This document shows, in pieces, positions 1 to 5,597 of a stretch of 6,330 nt of DNA. The notes beneath the pieces were generated by a model. The model was not told where the DNA came from. It did no database searches and saw only the letters and a program-made list of their open reading frames with translations. The first letter of the stretch is position 1. Each line of letters begins with the position of its first letter. The stretch is from Actinomycetota bacterium (lineage in GTDB: Bacteria; Actinomycetota; Thermoleophilia; Gaiellales; Gaiellaceae). The stretch lies in contig VAXA01000249.1 in NCBI GenBank assembly GCA_005883365.1, positions 1-6,330 on the forward strand, in the 5' to 3' direction. The translations under genes were made by a program, and so were the position numbers.

Positions 1-1
1 G

Positions 2-91
2 TTCGACCATCGTGCCGTCGACGGTGCACCCGCGGCCGCCTTCCTCCAGACGCTGAAGGAGAGCCTCGAGGACCCGGGGCTCGCCCTCTAG
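2..91 (+). CDS. 2-oxoacid dehydrogenase E2 acyltransferase, C-terminal end (partial)
   Basis: Only the last 29 codons and the TAG stop (89-91) are present; the 5' part lies outside the window. The translation begins FDHRAVDGAPAAAF, which contains the DHRxxDG signature of the E2 catalytic domain (dihydrolipoamide acyltransferases). In that family the histidine is the catalytic base that transfers the acyl group from lipoyl-lysine to CoA. The final helix (FLQTLKESLEDP) also matches the usual E2 ending. E2 forms the core of the pyruvate, 2-oxoglutarate or branched-chain 2-oxoacid dehydrogenase complex, and this fragment is too short to say which. An E3 gene 980 bp downstream supports the call. 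Lipoyl and E1/E3-binding domains would be upstream and cannot be seen. Confidence 0.87.
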   Translation, partial: FDHRAVDGAPAAAFLQTLKESLEDPGLAL

Positions 92-94
92 GAG
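90..94 (+). promoter_or_regulatory. Shine-Dalgarno for the VOC gene, overlapping the E2 stop
   Basis: AGGAG overlaps the E2 TAG codon and lies 6 nt before the TTG at 101. This decides the TTG start and suggests that ribosomes finishing E2 re-initiate on the next gene. Confidence 0.65.
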
Positions 95-100
95 CGATTC

Positions 101-436
101 TTGGCGCCGACGGTCTGGTACCACGTCCGCAACCTCGACGAGGGGCGCCGCTTCTACCGGGAGCAGCTCGGCTTCGAGGAGATCGCGGTCGACTTCGACG
201 GGTGCTGGTCGACGCTCCAGCACGGAGAGATGGAGATCGGGCTCGCGCAGGGCGAGCCGAGCGAGGACGGCGTCGCGCACGTCGAGGTCGCCGACCTGAA
301 GCACGAGGCGGAGCGGCTGCGCGAAGCGGGAGTTGAGGTCGGGATCGTGCTCGAGCTGACGGGCGAGATGCGCCTCCTCGACGTCTACGACCCGGACGGC
401 AACCGGATCCAGCTCGCGGAGGAGCTGCGGGACTGA
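101..436 (+). CDS. VOC-superfamily (glyoxalase/bleomycin-resistance/dioxygenase fold) protein
   Basis: A 111-residue single-domain protein with the typical VOC plan. It opens with a beta strand carrying a His (WYHVRNL, His8), then a helix with the common FYREQLGFE pattern. A second half begins around VAHVEVADL (His60) and it ends in the classic DPDGNRIQL strand (about 97-105). Candidate metal-ligand positions by analogy are His8, Glu45, His60 and Gln104, but the ligand set is inferred from pattern only. Family members bind a divalent metal and act as lyases, isomerases, dioxygenases or drug-binding proteins, so the substrate cannot be named. The TTG start is chosen because a good AGGAG lies 6 nt upstream and the protein begins right at the first strand. 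It follows E2 by 9 nt and its stop overlaps the next start by one base (TGATG), so it belongs to the same operon. Confidence 0.82.
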   Translation: MAPTVWYHVRNLDEGRRFYREQLGFEEIAVDFDGCWSTLQHGEMEIGLAQGEPSEDGVAHVEVADLKHEAERLREAGVEVGIVLELTGEMRLLDVYDPDGNRIQLAEELRD

Positions 437-882
437 TGCTGCGCCCGGCGGACCTGCAGGACATGCGGTTCCTCCGCGACATGCTCCGCCACGCCTACCA
501 CTGGCGCATGGCGCAGGACCCGGACCTGCCCGTCTTCCGCTACGTGCAGAACTGGGGCCGGCGCGGCGACGCCGGCGTGGTCGCGTTCGACGGCCCGAGC
601 GTCTACGGCGCCGCGTGGTACCGGCTCTTCCCCGAGTCGGCGCCGGGCTTCGCCTTCGTCGACGAGGAGACGCCGGAGCTGACGGTCGCCGTCGTCCCGA
701 GCCACCGCGGCCACGGCACCGGCGGCGAGCTGCTCGAGGCGCTACTCGCGCAGGCCCGCGCCGACGGCTTCTCCAGCATCAGCCTCAGCGCCGAGCCCGG
801 CCAAACGCAGTTCTACGAGAAGCACGGCTTCCGGGAGCTCCGTCGCGAGGACGGAACCGTAACCATGGTCGCCGACCTCTAG
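436..882 (+). CDS. GNAT-family N-acetyltransferase
   Basis: A 148-residue protein of normal length for a single GNAT domain. The acetyl-CoA binding motif A is clear: strand ELTVAVVPSHRGHGTGGELL (81-100) with the R/QxxGxG/A loop at Arg91-Gly96. Motif B follows as SISLSAEPGQTQFYEKHGFR, with Tyr127 in the position often used as general acid in this family. The N-terminal part (residues 1-40) has the usual R-x-A-D-x-x-D opening helix (LRPADLQDMRFLRD), rich in Arg, His and Asp. The acceptor (small molecule or protein N-terminus) cannot be read from the sequence. The ATG overlaps the VOC stop codon by one base, which points to translational coupling. Its TAG stop is also the first base triplet of a dispersed hairpin repeat, so it probably ends the E2-VOC-GNAT transcription unit. 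Confidence 0.87.
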   Translation: MLRPADLQDMRFLRDMLRHAYHWRMAQDPDLPVFRYVQNWGRRGDAGVVAFDGPSVYGAAWYRLFPESAPGFAFVDEETPELTVAVVPSHRGHGTGGELLEALLAQARADGFSSISLSAEPGQTQFYEKHGFRELRREDGTVTMVADL

Positions 883-960
883 CTCGCGAAGCTGGCGCTT
901 CGCTCGCTGGTCAACGGAACTCCGCGTGCGCGAGAGCGCGGTCTCGCGCACGCTCCGTGC
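880..960 (+). repeat. Double-hairpin repeat, copy A
   Basis: First of three copies of a repeat of about 80 bp; the others are 5233-5311 (same strand) and 5598-5680 (inverted). Hairpin 1 is 886-903 (GCGAAGC, loop TGGC, GCTTCGC), enclosed by an AGC/GCT pair at 881-883 and 906-908. A linker with CTCGCTGG and TCAACGGAACT follows. Hairpin 2 is 924-953: a perfect 12-bp stem (GCGTGCGCGAGA) with a 6-nt loop GCGCGG. The copy ends in CTCCGTGC. It begins with the TAG stop of the GNAT gene. There is no T-run after the stem, so it is not a standard intrinsic terminator. Confidence 0.85.
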
Positions 961-965
961 CTCCG

Positions 966-997
966 GCTAAGCCCCCGCTACGCGGATCGCTTAGCCT
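966..997 (+). repeat. GGCTAAG palindrome, copy 1
   Basis: Outer stem GGCTAAGC (966-973) pairs perfectly with GCTTAGCC (990-997), and an inner stem CCGC (976-979), loop TAC, GCGG (983-986) sits inside it. A second copy lies inverted at 5482-5513. Similarity to that copy continues to the right through about 1031 (CTTAGCCTCCGGCCCTT and then TCGAA), so the shared unit is longer than the palindrome. Confidence 0.82.
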
Positions 998-1005
998 CCG
1001 GCCCT

Positions 1006-1034
1006 TGGTCTGGTCTGGGTTCGAAGCGTTTAAG
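1006..1034 (+). promoter_or_regulatory. Possible sigma-70-type promoter for lpdA
   Basis: TTGGTC (1006-1011) and TTTAAG (1029-1034) are separated by 17 nt and lie about 37 nt before the lpdA start. Each box matches the consensus only partly. The same stretch also belongs to the dispersed repeat, so the call is tentative. Confidence 0.25.
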
Positions 1035-1057
1035 TACGCTCAGGCGCAACGATGACT

Positions 1058-1064
1058 AAGGGGA
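1058..1064 (+). promoter_or_regulatory. Ribosome binding site of lpdA
   Basis: AAGGGGA lies 6 nt before the ATG at 1071. It fits that start; the ATG at 1063-1065 within the same stretch is in a different frame and reaches a stop after a few codons. Confidence 0.65.
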
Positions 1065-1070
1065 TGAGCA

Positions 1071-2480
1071 ATGGACGTTGACGTCGCCGTCCTCGGGGGT
1101 GGCCCGGGCGGCTATACGGCCGCAATCCGCGCTGCACAGCTCGGCGCGAAGGTCGCCTGCATCGAGCGGGAGCCCGAGCTCGGAGGCACGTGCCTGCGCG
1201 TCGGCTGCATCCCGACCAAAGCGTGGGTGCAGACGGCGTTCGCGCTCAAGGAGGCCGAGGAGCACTTCGCGAAGTTCGGCGTCGAGGTGGGGGAGGCGAA
1301 GCTCGACTTCGCAGCGTCGAACGTGTGGAAGGCGGGAGTCGTCAAGCAGATGACGTCGGGCGTCGCGAGCCTCTTCAAGGCGAACGGCGTCGAATGGGTG
1401 AAGGGCACCGGCCGCTTCACCGACGCGAACACGCTTGCTGTCGAAGGGGGCGAGGACGTCTCGTTCAGGTCGGCCGTCGTCGCCACCGGCTCGTATCCGC
1501 TCCGCCCGCCGATCGAGGGGATCGAGGGGCGGCGCTGCGTCGACTCGACCGGGCTGCTCGCACAGGAGCAGGTGCCCGGCCGGCTCGTAGTCCTCGGCGG
1601 CGGCATCATCGGCTGCGAGTTCGCGTCGATCTTCCGCCGCTTCGGCTCGGAGGTGACGATCGTCGAGATGCTCGACACGCTCATCCCGCAGGAGGACGCC
1701 GACGCGGCGAAGGAGCTCGCGAAGCAGTTCGGGCGCCGCGGCATCTCGCTCCAGCTCGGCAAGCAGTGCTCGAAGGTCGAGGACGACGGCTCGCAGCTCA
1801 CCGTCCACTACCGCGACGGCGAGACCGTTCAGGCCGACCTGATGCTCGTGGCCGTCGGTCGCGGCCCGCTCGTCGAGGGGATCGGCCTCGAGGAGGCGGG
1901 CGTCGAGGTAGACCGGCGCAGCGGCATCGCGACCGACGAACACCGGCGGACGAGCGTCCCGCACATCTACGCGGTCGGCGACTGCGCCGGCTACTGGCAG
2001 CTCGCCCACACGGCCTTCCGGGAGGGCGAGATCGCAGCCGAGAACGCGACCGGCCACGAGGCGATCTTCGACAATCGTGCGGTGCCGCGGCCGATCTACA
2101 CGGATCCGGAGATCGCAGCCGTCGGGCTCACCGAGGCGCAGGCACGCGAGCAGTACGGCGACGACGTCGCGGTCGGCCAGTTCCCGTGGGTCGCGAACGC
2201 GCGCGCCGTGATGCAGGACGAGACAGTCGGCTGGGTGAAGTCGATCCACGAGACGCGGTACGGCGAGCTGCTGGGGCTCGTGATGGTCGGTCCCCACGTG
2301 ACGGACATGGTCGAGGCGGGCGTCGTCGCGATCGAGGCCGAGTCGACGGTGGAGACGGTGGCGGACGGCATTGCGCCGCACCCGACGCTGTCGGAGGCGA
2401 TCAAGGAGGCGGGGCTCGTGGCGCTCGGCCGCGCCATCCACATCCCGAACCGCAAGCCGCGCGCGGCCGCGCCGGCGTAA
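1071..2480 (+). CDS. lpdA: Dihydrolipoamide dehydrogenase (E3)
   Basis: A 469-residue flavoprotein disulfide reductase of normal length. It oxidises the dihydrolipoyl arm of E2 (or of the glycine cleavage H protein) and passes the electrons through FAD to NAD+. The FAD-binding loop GGGPGG is at 9-14. The redox-active disulfide Cys41/Cys46 sits in GGTCLRVGCIPTK, where Arg43 and Thr49 replace the more common Asn and Ser. The central ATGSYP is at 138-143, the NAD-binding GGGIIG at 176-181, and the second FAD motif YAVGDCAG at 300-307. The C-terminal dimerisation domain ends in HPTLSE, giving the catalytic His437/Glu442 pair. This set separates it from mercuric or glutathione reductase. Partners are probably the E2 ending at 91, although two small genes and a repeat block lie between. 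The gap suggests it can be transcribed separately. The tail after the active site is short and basic. Confidence 0.96.
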   Translation: MDVDVAVLGGGPGGYTAAIRAAQLGAKVACIEREPELGGTCLRVGCIPTKAWVQTAFALKEAEEHFAKFGVEVGEAKLDFAASNVWKAGVVKQMTSGVASLFKANGVEWVKGTGRFTDANTLAVEGGEDVSFRSAVVATGSYPLRPPIEGIEGRRCVDSTGLLAQEQVPGRLVVLGGGIIGCEFASIFRRFGSEVTIVEMLDTLIPQEDADAAKELAKQFGRRGISLQLGKQCSKVEDDGSQLTVHYRDGETVQADLMLVAVGRGPLVEGIGLEEAGVEVDRRSGIATDEHRRTSVPHIYAVGDCAGYWQLAHTAFREGEIAAENATGHEAIFDNRAVPRPIYTDPEIAAVGLTEAQAREQYGDDVAVGQFPWVANARAVMQDETVGWVKSIHETRYGELLGLVMVGPHVTDMVEAGVVAIEAESTVETVADGIAPHPTLSEAIKEAGLVALGRAIHIPNRKPRAAAPA

Positions 2481-2488
2481 GTCTGCTT

Positions 2489-2656
2489 CCAGTGCCCCTC
2501 CAGCAAATGTCATCCACGTTCCTGGCGGCTGCAAAGCGGCGCGATGCGGCGTCCTCGGTCGCCCCGATAGCTTTGGCTATCGAGGCTCCCTGCGTCCTTG
2601 CCTCGCTTGCTTTTCGCGCGCCAGTAACGCGGCAACATTCACTGGAGAGGCACTAG
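2489..2656 (+). repeat. 168-bp long imperfect palindrome (MITE-like or structured RNA)
   Basis: The left end (2489-2510, starting CCAGTGCCCCTCCAG) matches the reverse complement of the right end (2635-2656, ending CTGGAGAGGCACTAG) at 18 of 22 positions. Pairing continues inward with one short indel (around 2515-2526 with 2621-2633), weakens, then becomes strong again at the tip: CGATAGC, loop TTTG at 2572-2575, GCTATCG. The centre of the ends and the tip hairpin agree within about 1 bp, so this is one structure. It starts 8 nt after the lpdA stop and ends 17 nt before the micro-protein start. I see no clear target-site duplication and no T-run. Confidence 0.75.
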
Positions 2657-2662
2657 TCGGAC

Positions 2663-2668
2663 AGGAGG
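2663..2668 (+). promoter_or_regulatory. Strong ribosome binding site of the micro-protein
   Basis: AGGAGG, a full Shine-Dalgarno match, 5 nt before the ATG at 2674. It is the best RBS in the window and is the main support for the short reading frame being translated. Confidence 0.75.
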
Positions 2669-2673
2669 AGCGA

Positions 2674-2829
2674 ATGAGCATCGTAAACAGGCGTAACGCC
2701 ATCGTCGGCTTCCTCACGCTGAAGGTGGGGAAGGTCGTCGCGCGCCGGAAGGCGAAGGCCGTCGGCGGCAAGCTGGCGAACTGGCGCCAGAAGAGCGACA
2801 AGAAGAGCAGCGATAAGAAGAGCGCGTAG
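2674..2829 (+). CDS. 51-residue basic micro-protein, function unknown
   Basis: I do not recognise a named family. The protein has 15 Lys/Arg and only 2 Asp (net charge about +13). Residues 8-22 (NAIVGFLTLKVGKVV) form a short hydrophobic or amphipathic stretch. A VARRKAKAVGGK segment follows, and the tail is a low-complexity run of Lys, Ser and Asp (two SDKKS units). This layout could suit a peripheral membrane or nucleic-acid-binding peptide; that is inference only. The start is supported by a perfect AGGAGG 5 nt upstream. Its TAG stop is immediately followed, in the same frame and with no gap, by the GTG of hisC, so the two are almost certainly co-transcribed and translationally coupled. The long palindrome ends just before its RBS and could affect its expression. 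Confidence 0.7.
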   Translation: MSIVNRRNAIVGFLTLKVGKVVARRKAKAVGGKLANWRQKSDKKSSDKKSA

Positions 2830-3927
2830 GTGACAAGCCTCTTCCGCGCCTCGATCGACGGCCTCGTGCCGTACGAGCCGGGCAAGCCGGTCGAGGCGGT
2901 GCAACGGGAGCTCGGGCTGGAGCACGTCGTCAAGCTTGCCTCGAACGAGGGCCCGTTCCCGCCGTTCCCGGGGGCGCTCGAGGCGATGGCGCGTGCGGCG
3001 CTCGAGCTCAACCGCTACCCGGACGGCGGCGCCTGGGCGCTCCGGACGGAGCTCGCCGAGCGCAACGGGGTCGCCTTCGAGGAGCTCGTGGTCGGCGCCG
3101 GCGCCGACGGGATCATCGACCTGCTCGCGCAGGCGACGCTCGACCCGGGCGACGAGGTCGTCTGCGGCTGGCCTTCCTTCCCGAGCTACGTTCTCACTGC
3201 CGCGAAGCTCGGCGCCGAGGCGCGACGCGTTCCGCTCCGCAACCACACCTATGACCTCGACGGCCTCCTCGCCGCGATCGGGCCGCGGACGAAGCTCGTC
3301 TACGTCTGCTATCCGAACAACCCGGCCGGAACGGCGAACGGACGCGAGGAGCTGCTCGCCTTCCTCGACCGGCTGCCGGGACACGTCCTCTGCGTCCTCG
3401 ACCAGGCGTACTTCGAGTACATCGACGATCCCGACTACGTCGACGGGCTCGACCTCTTCCGCGAGGGACGCCGGATCGTGGTGCTGCGGACATTCTCGAA
3501 GATCTACGGGCTCGCCGGTCTCCGCGTCGGCTGGGCCGTTGCTCCGGCGGAGGTCGCCACGGCGACGAGCAAGGTGCGGCGGGCGTTCGACGTGGCGGCG
3601 ACTGCGCAGGCTGCGGCGCTGGCCAGTCTCGAAGATCCGCAGGAGATCGCGCGGCGGCGGCAGCTGAACGCGACGGGCCGCGACCGGCTGGCCGAGATCC
3701 TCCGCAGCCACGGGCTGGAGCCGGTCGGGCCAGCCCGGGGCAACTTCCTCTTCGCGGACGTTGGCGGCGGCCGGGAGCTGTTCGACCGTCTGCAGCGGGA
3801 GGGGGTCATCGTCCGCCCGCTGGACGGCTTCGGAGCGCCCGAGGCGATCCGCGTCACCGTGGGCACGCCGGAGGAAAACGAGCTCTTCGCTGTCGCTTTG
3901 GGACACGTCCTTTCGGGCGTCTCGTAA
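2830..3927 (+). CDS. hisC: Histidinol-phosphate aminotransferase (HisC-like, PLP class I/II)
   Basis: A 365-residue fold-type I aminotransferase of normal HisC length. HisC converts imidazole-acetol phosphate plus glutamate to histidinol phosphate and 2-oxoglutarate in the cytoplasm. The N-terminus has the family's PYEPGKP (14-20) and KLASNEGPFPP (35-45). The cofactor pocket is complete: GAGADGIIDLLAQA (89-102), CYPNNPAGT (160-168) with the PLP-ring Asn, DQAYFEY (191-197) with Asp191 and Tyr194, the Schiff-base Lys224 in RTFSKIYGLAGLRVGW, and the C-terminal Arg341 (AIRVTVGT) that binds the substrate carboxylate. The GTG start follows the upstream TAG directly; only a weak AAGAAGAG precedes it, consistent with coupled re-initiation. 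No other his gene is nearby, so a paralogue acting on aromatic or other amino acids remains possible. Confidence 0.9.
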   Translation: MTSLFRASIDGLVPYEPGKPVEAVQRELGLEHVVKLASNEGPFPPFPGALEAMARAALELNRYPDGGAWALRTELAERNGVAFEELVVGAGADGIIDLLAQATLDPGDEVVCGWPSFPSYVLTAAKLGAEARRVPLRNHTYDLDGLLAAIGPRTKLVYVCYPNNPAGTANGREELLAFLDRLPGHVLCVLDQAYFEYIDDPDYVDGLDLFREGRRIVVLRTFSKIYGLAGLRVGWAVAPAEVATATSKVRRAFDVAATAQAAALASLEDPQEIARRRQLNATGRDRLAEILRSHGLEPVGPARGNFLFADVGGGRELFDRLQREGVIVRPLDGFGAPEAIRVTVGTPEENELFAVALGHVLSGVS

Positions 3928-3933
3928 CCGACT

Positions 3934-3960
3934 GGCCCAAGTGGTACTTTCGGGCCCAAG
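3934..3960 (+). repeat. Short direct repeat around a possible -10 box
   Basis: GGCCCAAG occurs at 3934-3941 and 3953-3960, 19 bp apart. Between them lies TACTTT (3945-3950), which fits the TANNNT form of an actinobacterial -10 box. It sits just before the MFS start. It could be an operator or chance. Confidence 0.3.
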
Positions 3961-3963
3961 CTC

Positions 3964-5235
3964 GTGAGGGTTTCCTCCGCCCAGCTCGCTCCGCTCAGGC
4001 TGCAGGGGTTCCGGAACCTCTTCTATGCGATGCTCGGTTCGAGTGTCGGCACGCTGCTCGCAGCGGTCGCGCTCGCGATCGACGTCAAGGACCGGACCGC
4101 CTCGTCGCCGCACTCCGGCCTCTGGGTCGCCGCGGTGCTCATCGTCGAGTTCTTGCCGACGATCGTCGTGGGGCTACTGCTCGGGCCGCTGCTCGACCGG
4201 CTCGAGCGGCGGTCGCTGATGATCGCCGCCGACGCTCTCCGAGTCGCGGTGTTCGTCGCGCTGCCGTTCGCGCCGAACGCCGCCACCGTGGTCGGCCTTG
4301 CGCTCGTGGCAGGCCTCGCAACCGGCTTCTTCCGGCCGGCCGTCTACGCCGGCATCCCGAACCTCGTGCCGGACGAGGAGCTGCCTCTCGCGAATGCCCT
4401 GCTCCAGACGGTCGAGAACGCGAGTTGGGCTGTCGGCCCGCTCGTGGGCGGCGTTCTGACGGCAGCGGCGGGCCCCTCGGCTGCATACGCGATCAACGCG
4501 GCGTCGTTCATCGTCTCGATCGGGCTTCTGGTGCGCATCCCGCCGCGTCTGTTGCAGAGCGAGCGAGCGCTCTCGCGCGGCCACTGGACCGATCTCCGCG
4601 ACGGCTTTCGTGCGGCGCTCCAGTCGCCGTCGATGCGCGCCGTGCTCGTCGCCTGGGGGATCGCCTCGCTCGCCGCGGGCGGTGGAACCGTCAGCGAGAT
4701 CTTCCTCGCCAAGAACACGTTCTCGGCCGGCGACTTCGGCTACGGCCTGCTCTACGGAGCGATCGGCTTGGGTCTCGTGCTCGGCAGCTTCTCGAGCGCG
4801 GCGGCGCTCGCCCGCTACGGCGTCGCTCGCGTCTACGGCGTCAGCCTCGCGGTGATGGGCGTCGGCTACGCCACGACTGCGGCGAGCCCGAACGTCTGGG
4901 TGGCCGCCGTCTGCTGCCTCGTCTCGGGTGTCGGGAACGGCGCAGCGATCGCGTGCAACGCCCTGCTCGTCCAGCGCGGCACGTTCGACCTGCTGCGCGG
5001 CCGCGCCCTCACATTCGTGATGAGCGCGACGTACGTCCTCGTGGGGATTGGCGAAGGCCTCGGCGGCCTCTTCGTCCACAGCGCCGGCCCCCGCTGGATC
5101 TGGGCAGGCGCCGGCGCCTCGCTGCTCGTCGCGGCGCTCGCCGGCTCGCTGCTGGCGCGCAGGATCGGCGGCGAGACGGCGTCTCCAGCTGAGGCCTCAT
5201 CGGCGGAGCGTTCGCCGGTCGCCGCTACGAACTAG
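3964..5235 (+). CDS. MFS transporter, probable drug/metabolite exporter
   Basis: A 423-residue integral membrane protein. Hydrophobic segments fit twelve helices, roughly 18-40, 54-76, 86-101, 107-128, 152-170, 173-191, 226-246, 258-280, 288-305, 309-332, 346-368 and 377-398. MFS motif A is visible in the loop after helix 2 (GPLLDRLERRSLMIAADALR, 74-93). The opening LRLQGFRNLFYAMLGSSVG and the PAVYAGIPNLVPDEELPLAN segment after helix 4 are typical of the proton-driven exporter branch that includes EntS-like proteins. The substrate is unknown. The tail from about 403 is polar and probably cytoplasmic. GTG 3964 is the first start codon after the hisC stop in this frame and lies 36 nt beyond it. 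No clear Shine-Dalgarno is present. The TAG stop is also the start of repeat copy B. Confidence 0.88.
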   Translation: MRVSSAQLAPLRLQGFRNLFYAMLGSSVGTLLAAVALAIDVKDRTASSPHSGLWVAAVLIVEFLPTIVVGLLLGPLLDRLERRSLMIAADALRVAVFVALPFAPNAATVVGLALVAGLATGFFRPAVYAGIPNLVPDEELPLANALLQTVENASWAVGPLVGGVLTAAAGPSAAYAINAASFIVSIGLLVRIPPRLLQSERALSRGHWTDLRDGFRAALQSPSMRAVLVAWGIASLAAGGGTVSEIFLAKNTFSAGDFGYGLLYGAIGLGLVLGSFSSAAALARYGVARVYGVSLAVMGVGYATTAASPNVWVAAVCCLVSGVGNGAAIACNALLVQRGTFDLLRGRALTFVMSATYVLVGIGEGLGGLFVHSAGPRWIWAGAGASLLVAALAGSLLARRIGGETASPAEASSAERSPVAATN

Positions 5236-5311
5236 CTAGCGCGTGCTGCGCACCCGCTCGCTGGGTCAACGAACTTGGGCCGGGAGAGCACGGTCTCCCG
5301 GCCCCTCGTGC
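5233..5311 (+). repeat. Double-hairpin repeat, copy B
   Basis: Second copy, same orientation as 880-960, again starting at the upstream gene's TAG. Hairpin 1 is 5238-5258 (AGCG, mismatch C/C, GTGC, loop TGC, GCAC, CGCT) inside an AGC/GCT pair. The linker contains CGCTCGCTGGGTCAACG and AACTT. Hairpin 2 is 5277-5304: a perfect 11-bp stem (GGGCCGGGAGA) with loop GCACGG. The copy ends in CTCGTGC. Stem sequences differ from copy A but pairing is kept. Confidence 0.85.
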
Positions 5312-5359
5312 TGAAGGCATATAGGGGCTGACGCAGGATTCGGGAGCCGCGCTTCCGTC

Positions 5360-5390
5360 GCGAGCGCGCAGGCTTCGCGTGCGCGCTCGC
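5360..5390 (+). repeat. 10-bp stem hairpin
   Basis: GCGAGCGCGC (5360-5369) pairs perfectly with GCGCGCTCGC (5381-5390) across an 11-nt loop. There is no T-run downstream, so it is not a textbook terminator. Confidence 0.6.
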
Positions 5391-5395
5391 TACTT

Positions 5396-5424
5396 CGGCG
5401 GCGTAACGCAGCGTTACGCCGCCG
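5396..5424. repeat. Near-perfect 29-bp palindrome
   Basis: Two 14-bp arms (left arm CGGCGGCGTAACGC) flank a single A at 5410. The almost absent spacer is more like a binding site for a dimeric protein than an RNA hairpin, but either is possible. No second full copy is seen in the window. Confidence 0.65.
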
Positions 5425-5481
5425 CCCTTGCCGGAGTGAAGGGTCGGAACCGTTCGAGCCAGAATCAGGCGAAGGGCCGGA

Positions 5482-5513
5482 GGCTAAGACAGCCGCGTAG
5501 CGGCGACTTAGCC
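5482..5513 (-). repeat. GGCTAAG palindrome, copy 2 (inverted)
   Basis: GGCTAAG (5482-5488) pairs with CTTAGCC (5507-5513), with inner CCGC (5493-5496), loop GTA, GCGG (5500-5503). Read on the minus strand it aligns with 966-997, and the match continues to about 5448 (CTTAGCCTCCGGCCCTT, then TCTGG and TCGAA). It follows repeat copy C in the same order as copy 1 follows copy A, but about 75 bp further away. Confidence 0.8.
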
Positions 5514-5524
5514 GCAGGCCGGAC

Positions 5525-5559
5525 TGCGCTCGCGTCGGCCTCCGCCGCGCGCGAGCGCA
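5525..5559 (+). repeat. 10-bp stem hairpin between palindrome copy 2 and repeat copy C
   Basis: TGCGCTCGCG (5525-5534) pairs perfectly with CGCGAGCGCA (5550-5559) across a 15-nt loop. It lies in the extra 75 bp or so that is absent from the A-side arrangement, so it may be an inserted unit. Confidence 0.55.
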
Positions 5560-5597
5560 CCAGGCAACCAACCCATCCAGAGCATCGAAAACCAACA

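Noticed and set aside
924..953. Strong hairpin as an intrinsic terminator
   Set aside because: The stem is perfect but no T-run follows it here, nor after the matching hairpin at 5277-5304. It is reported as a repeat, with termination only as a hypothesis.
1019..1028. GGTTCGAAGC, which resembles a tRNA T-loop
   Set aside because: No acceptor, D-arm or anticodon arm can be built around it, and it belongs to the dispersed repeat, where the inverted copy has GCTCGAACG.
1052..1081. Nine-codon leader-like frame overlapping the lpdA start
   Set aside because: It has no ribosome binding site of its own and no run of informative codons; chance is the simpler explanation.
1056..2534. Long minus-strand open frame of 492 codons opposite lpdA
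   Set aside because: It lies antisense to a protein with all dihydrolipoamide dehydrogenase motifs, and its translation is Arg/Asp/Leu-rich with no recognisable domain. It is a product of high GC and codon bias.
1190..2656. Plus-strand alternative frame of 488 codons across lpdA and the long palindrome
   Set aside because: Extremely arginine-rich low-complexity translation, overlapping the real gene in another frame.
2690..2700. GGCGTAACGCC, resembling part of the palindrome at 5396-5424
   Set aside because: It is a short match inside the micro-protein coding sequence and can be explained by chance in GC-rich DNA.
2653..4113. Minus-strand open frame of 486 codons opposite hisC
   Set aside because: It is antisense to a complete PLP aminotransferase, has biased Arg/Glu/Ala content and matches no family I know.
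4174..5079. Minus-strand open frame of 301 codons opposite the MFS gene
   Set aside because: Charged, compositionally biased translation antisense to twelve clear membrane helices.
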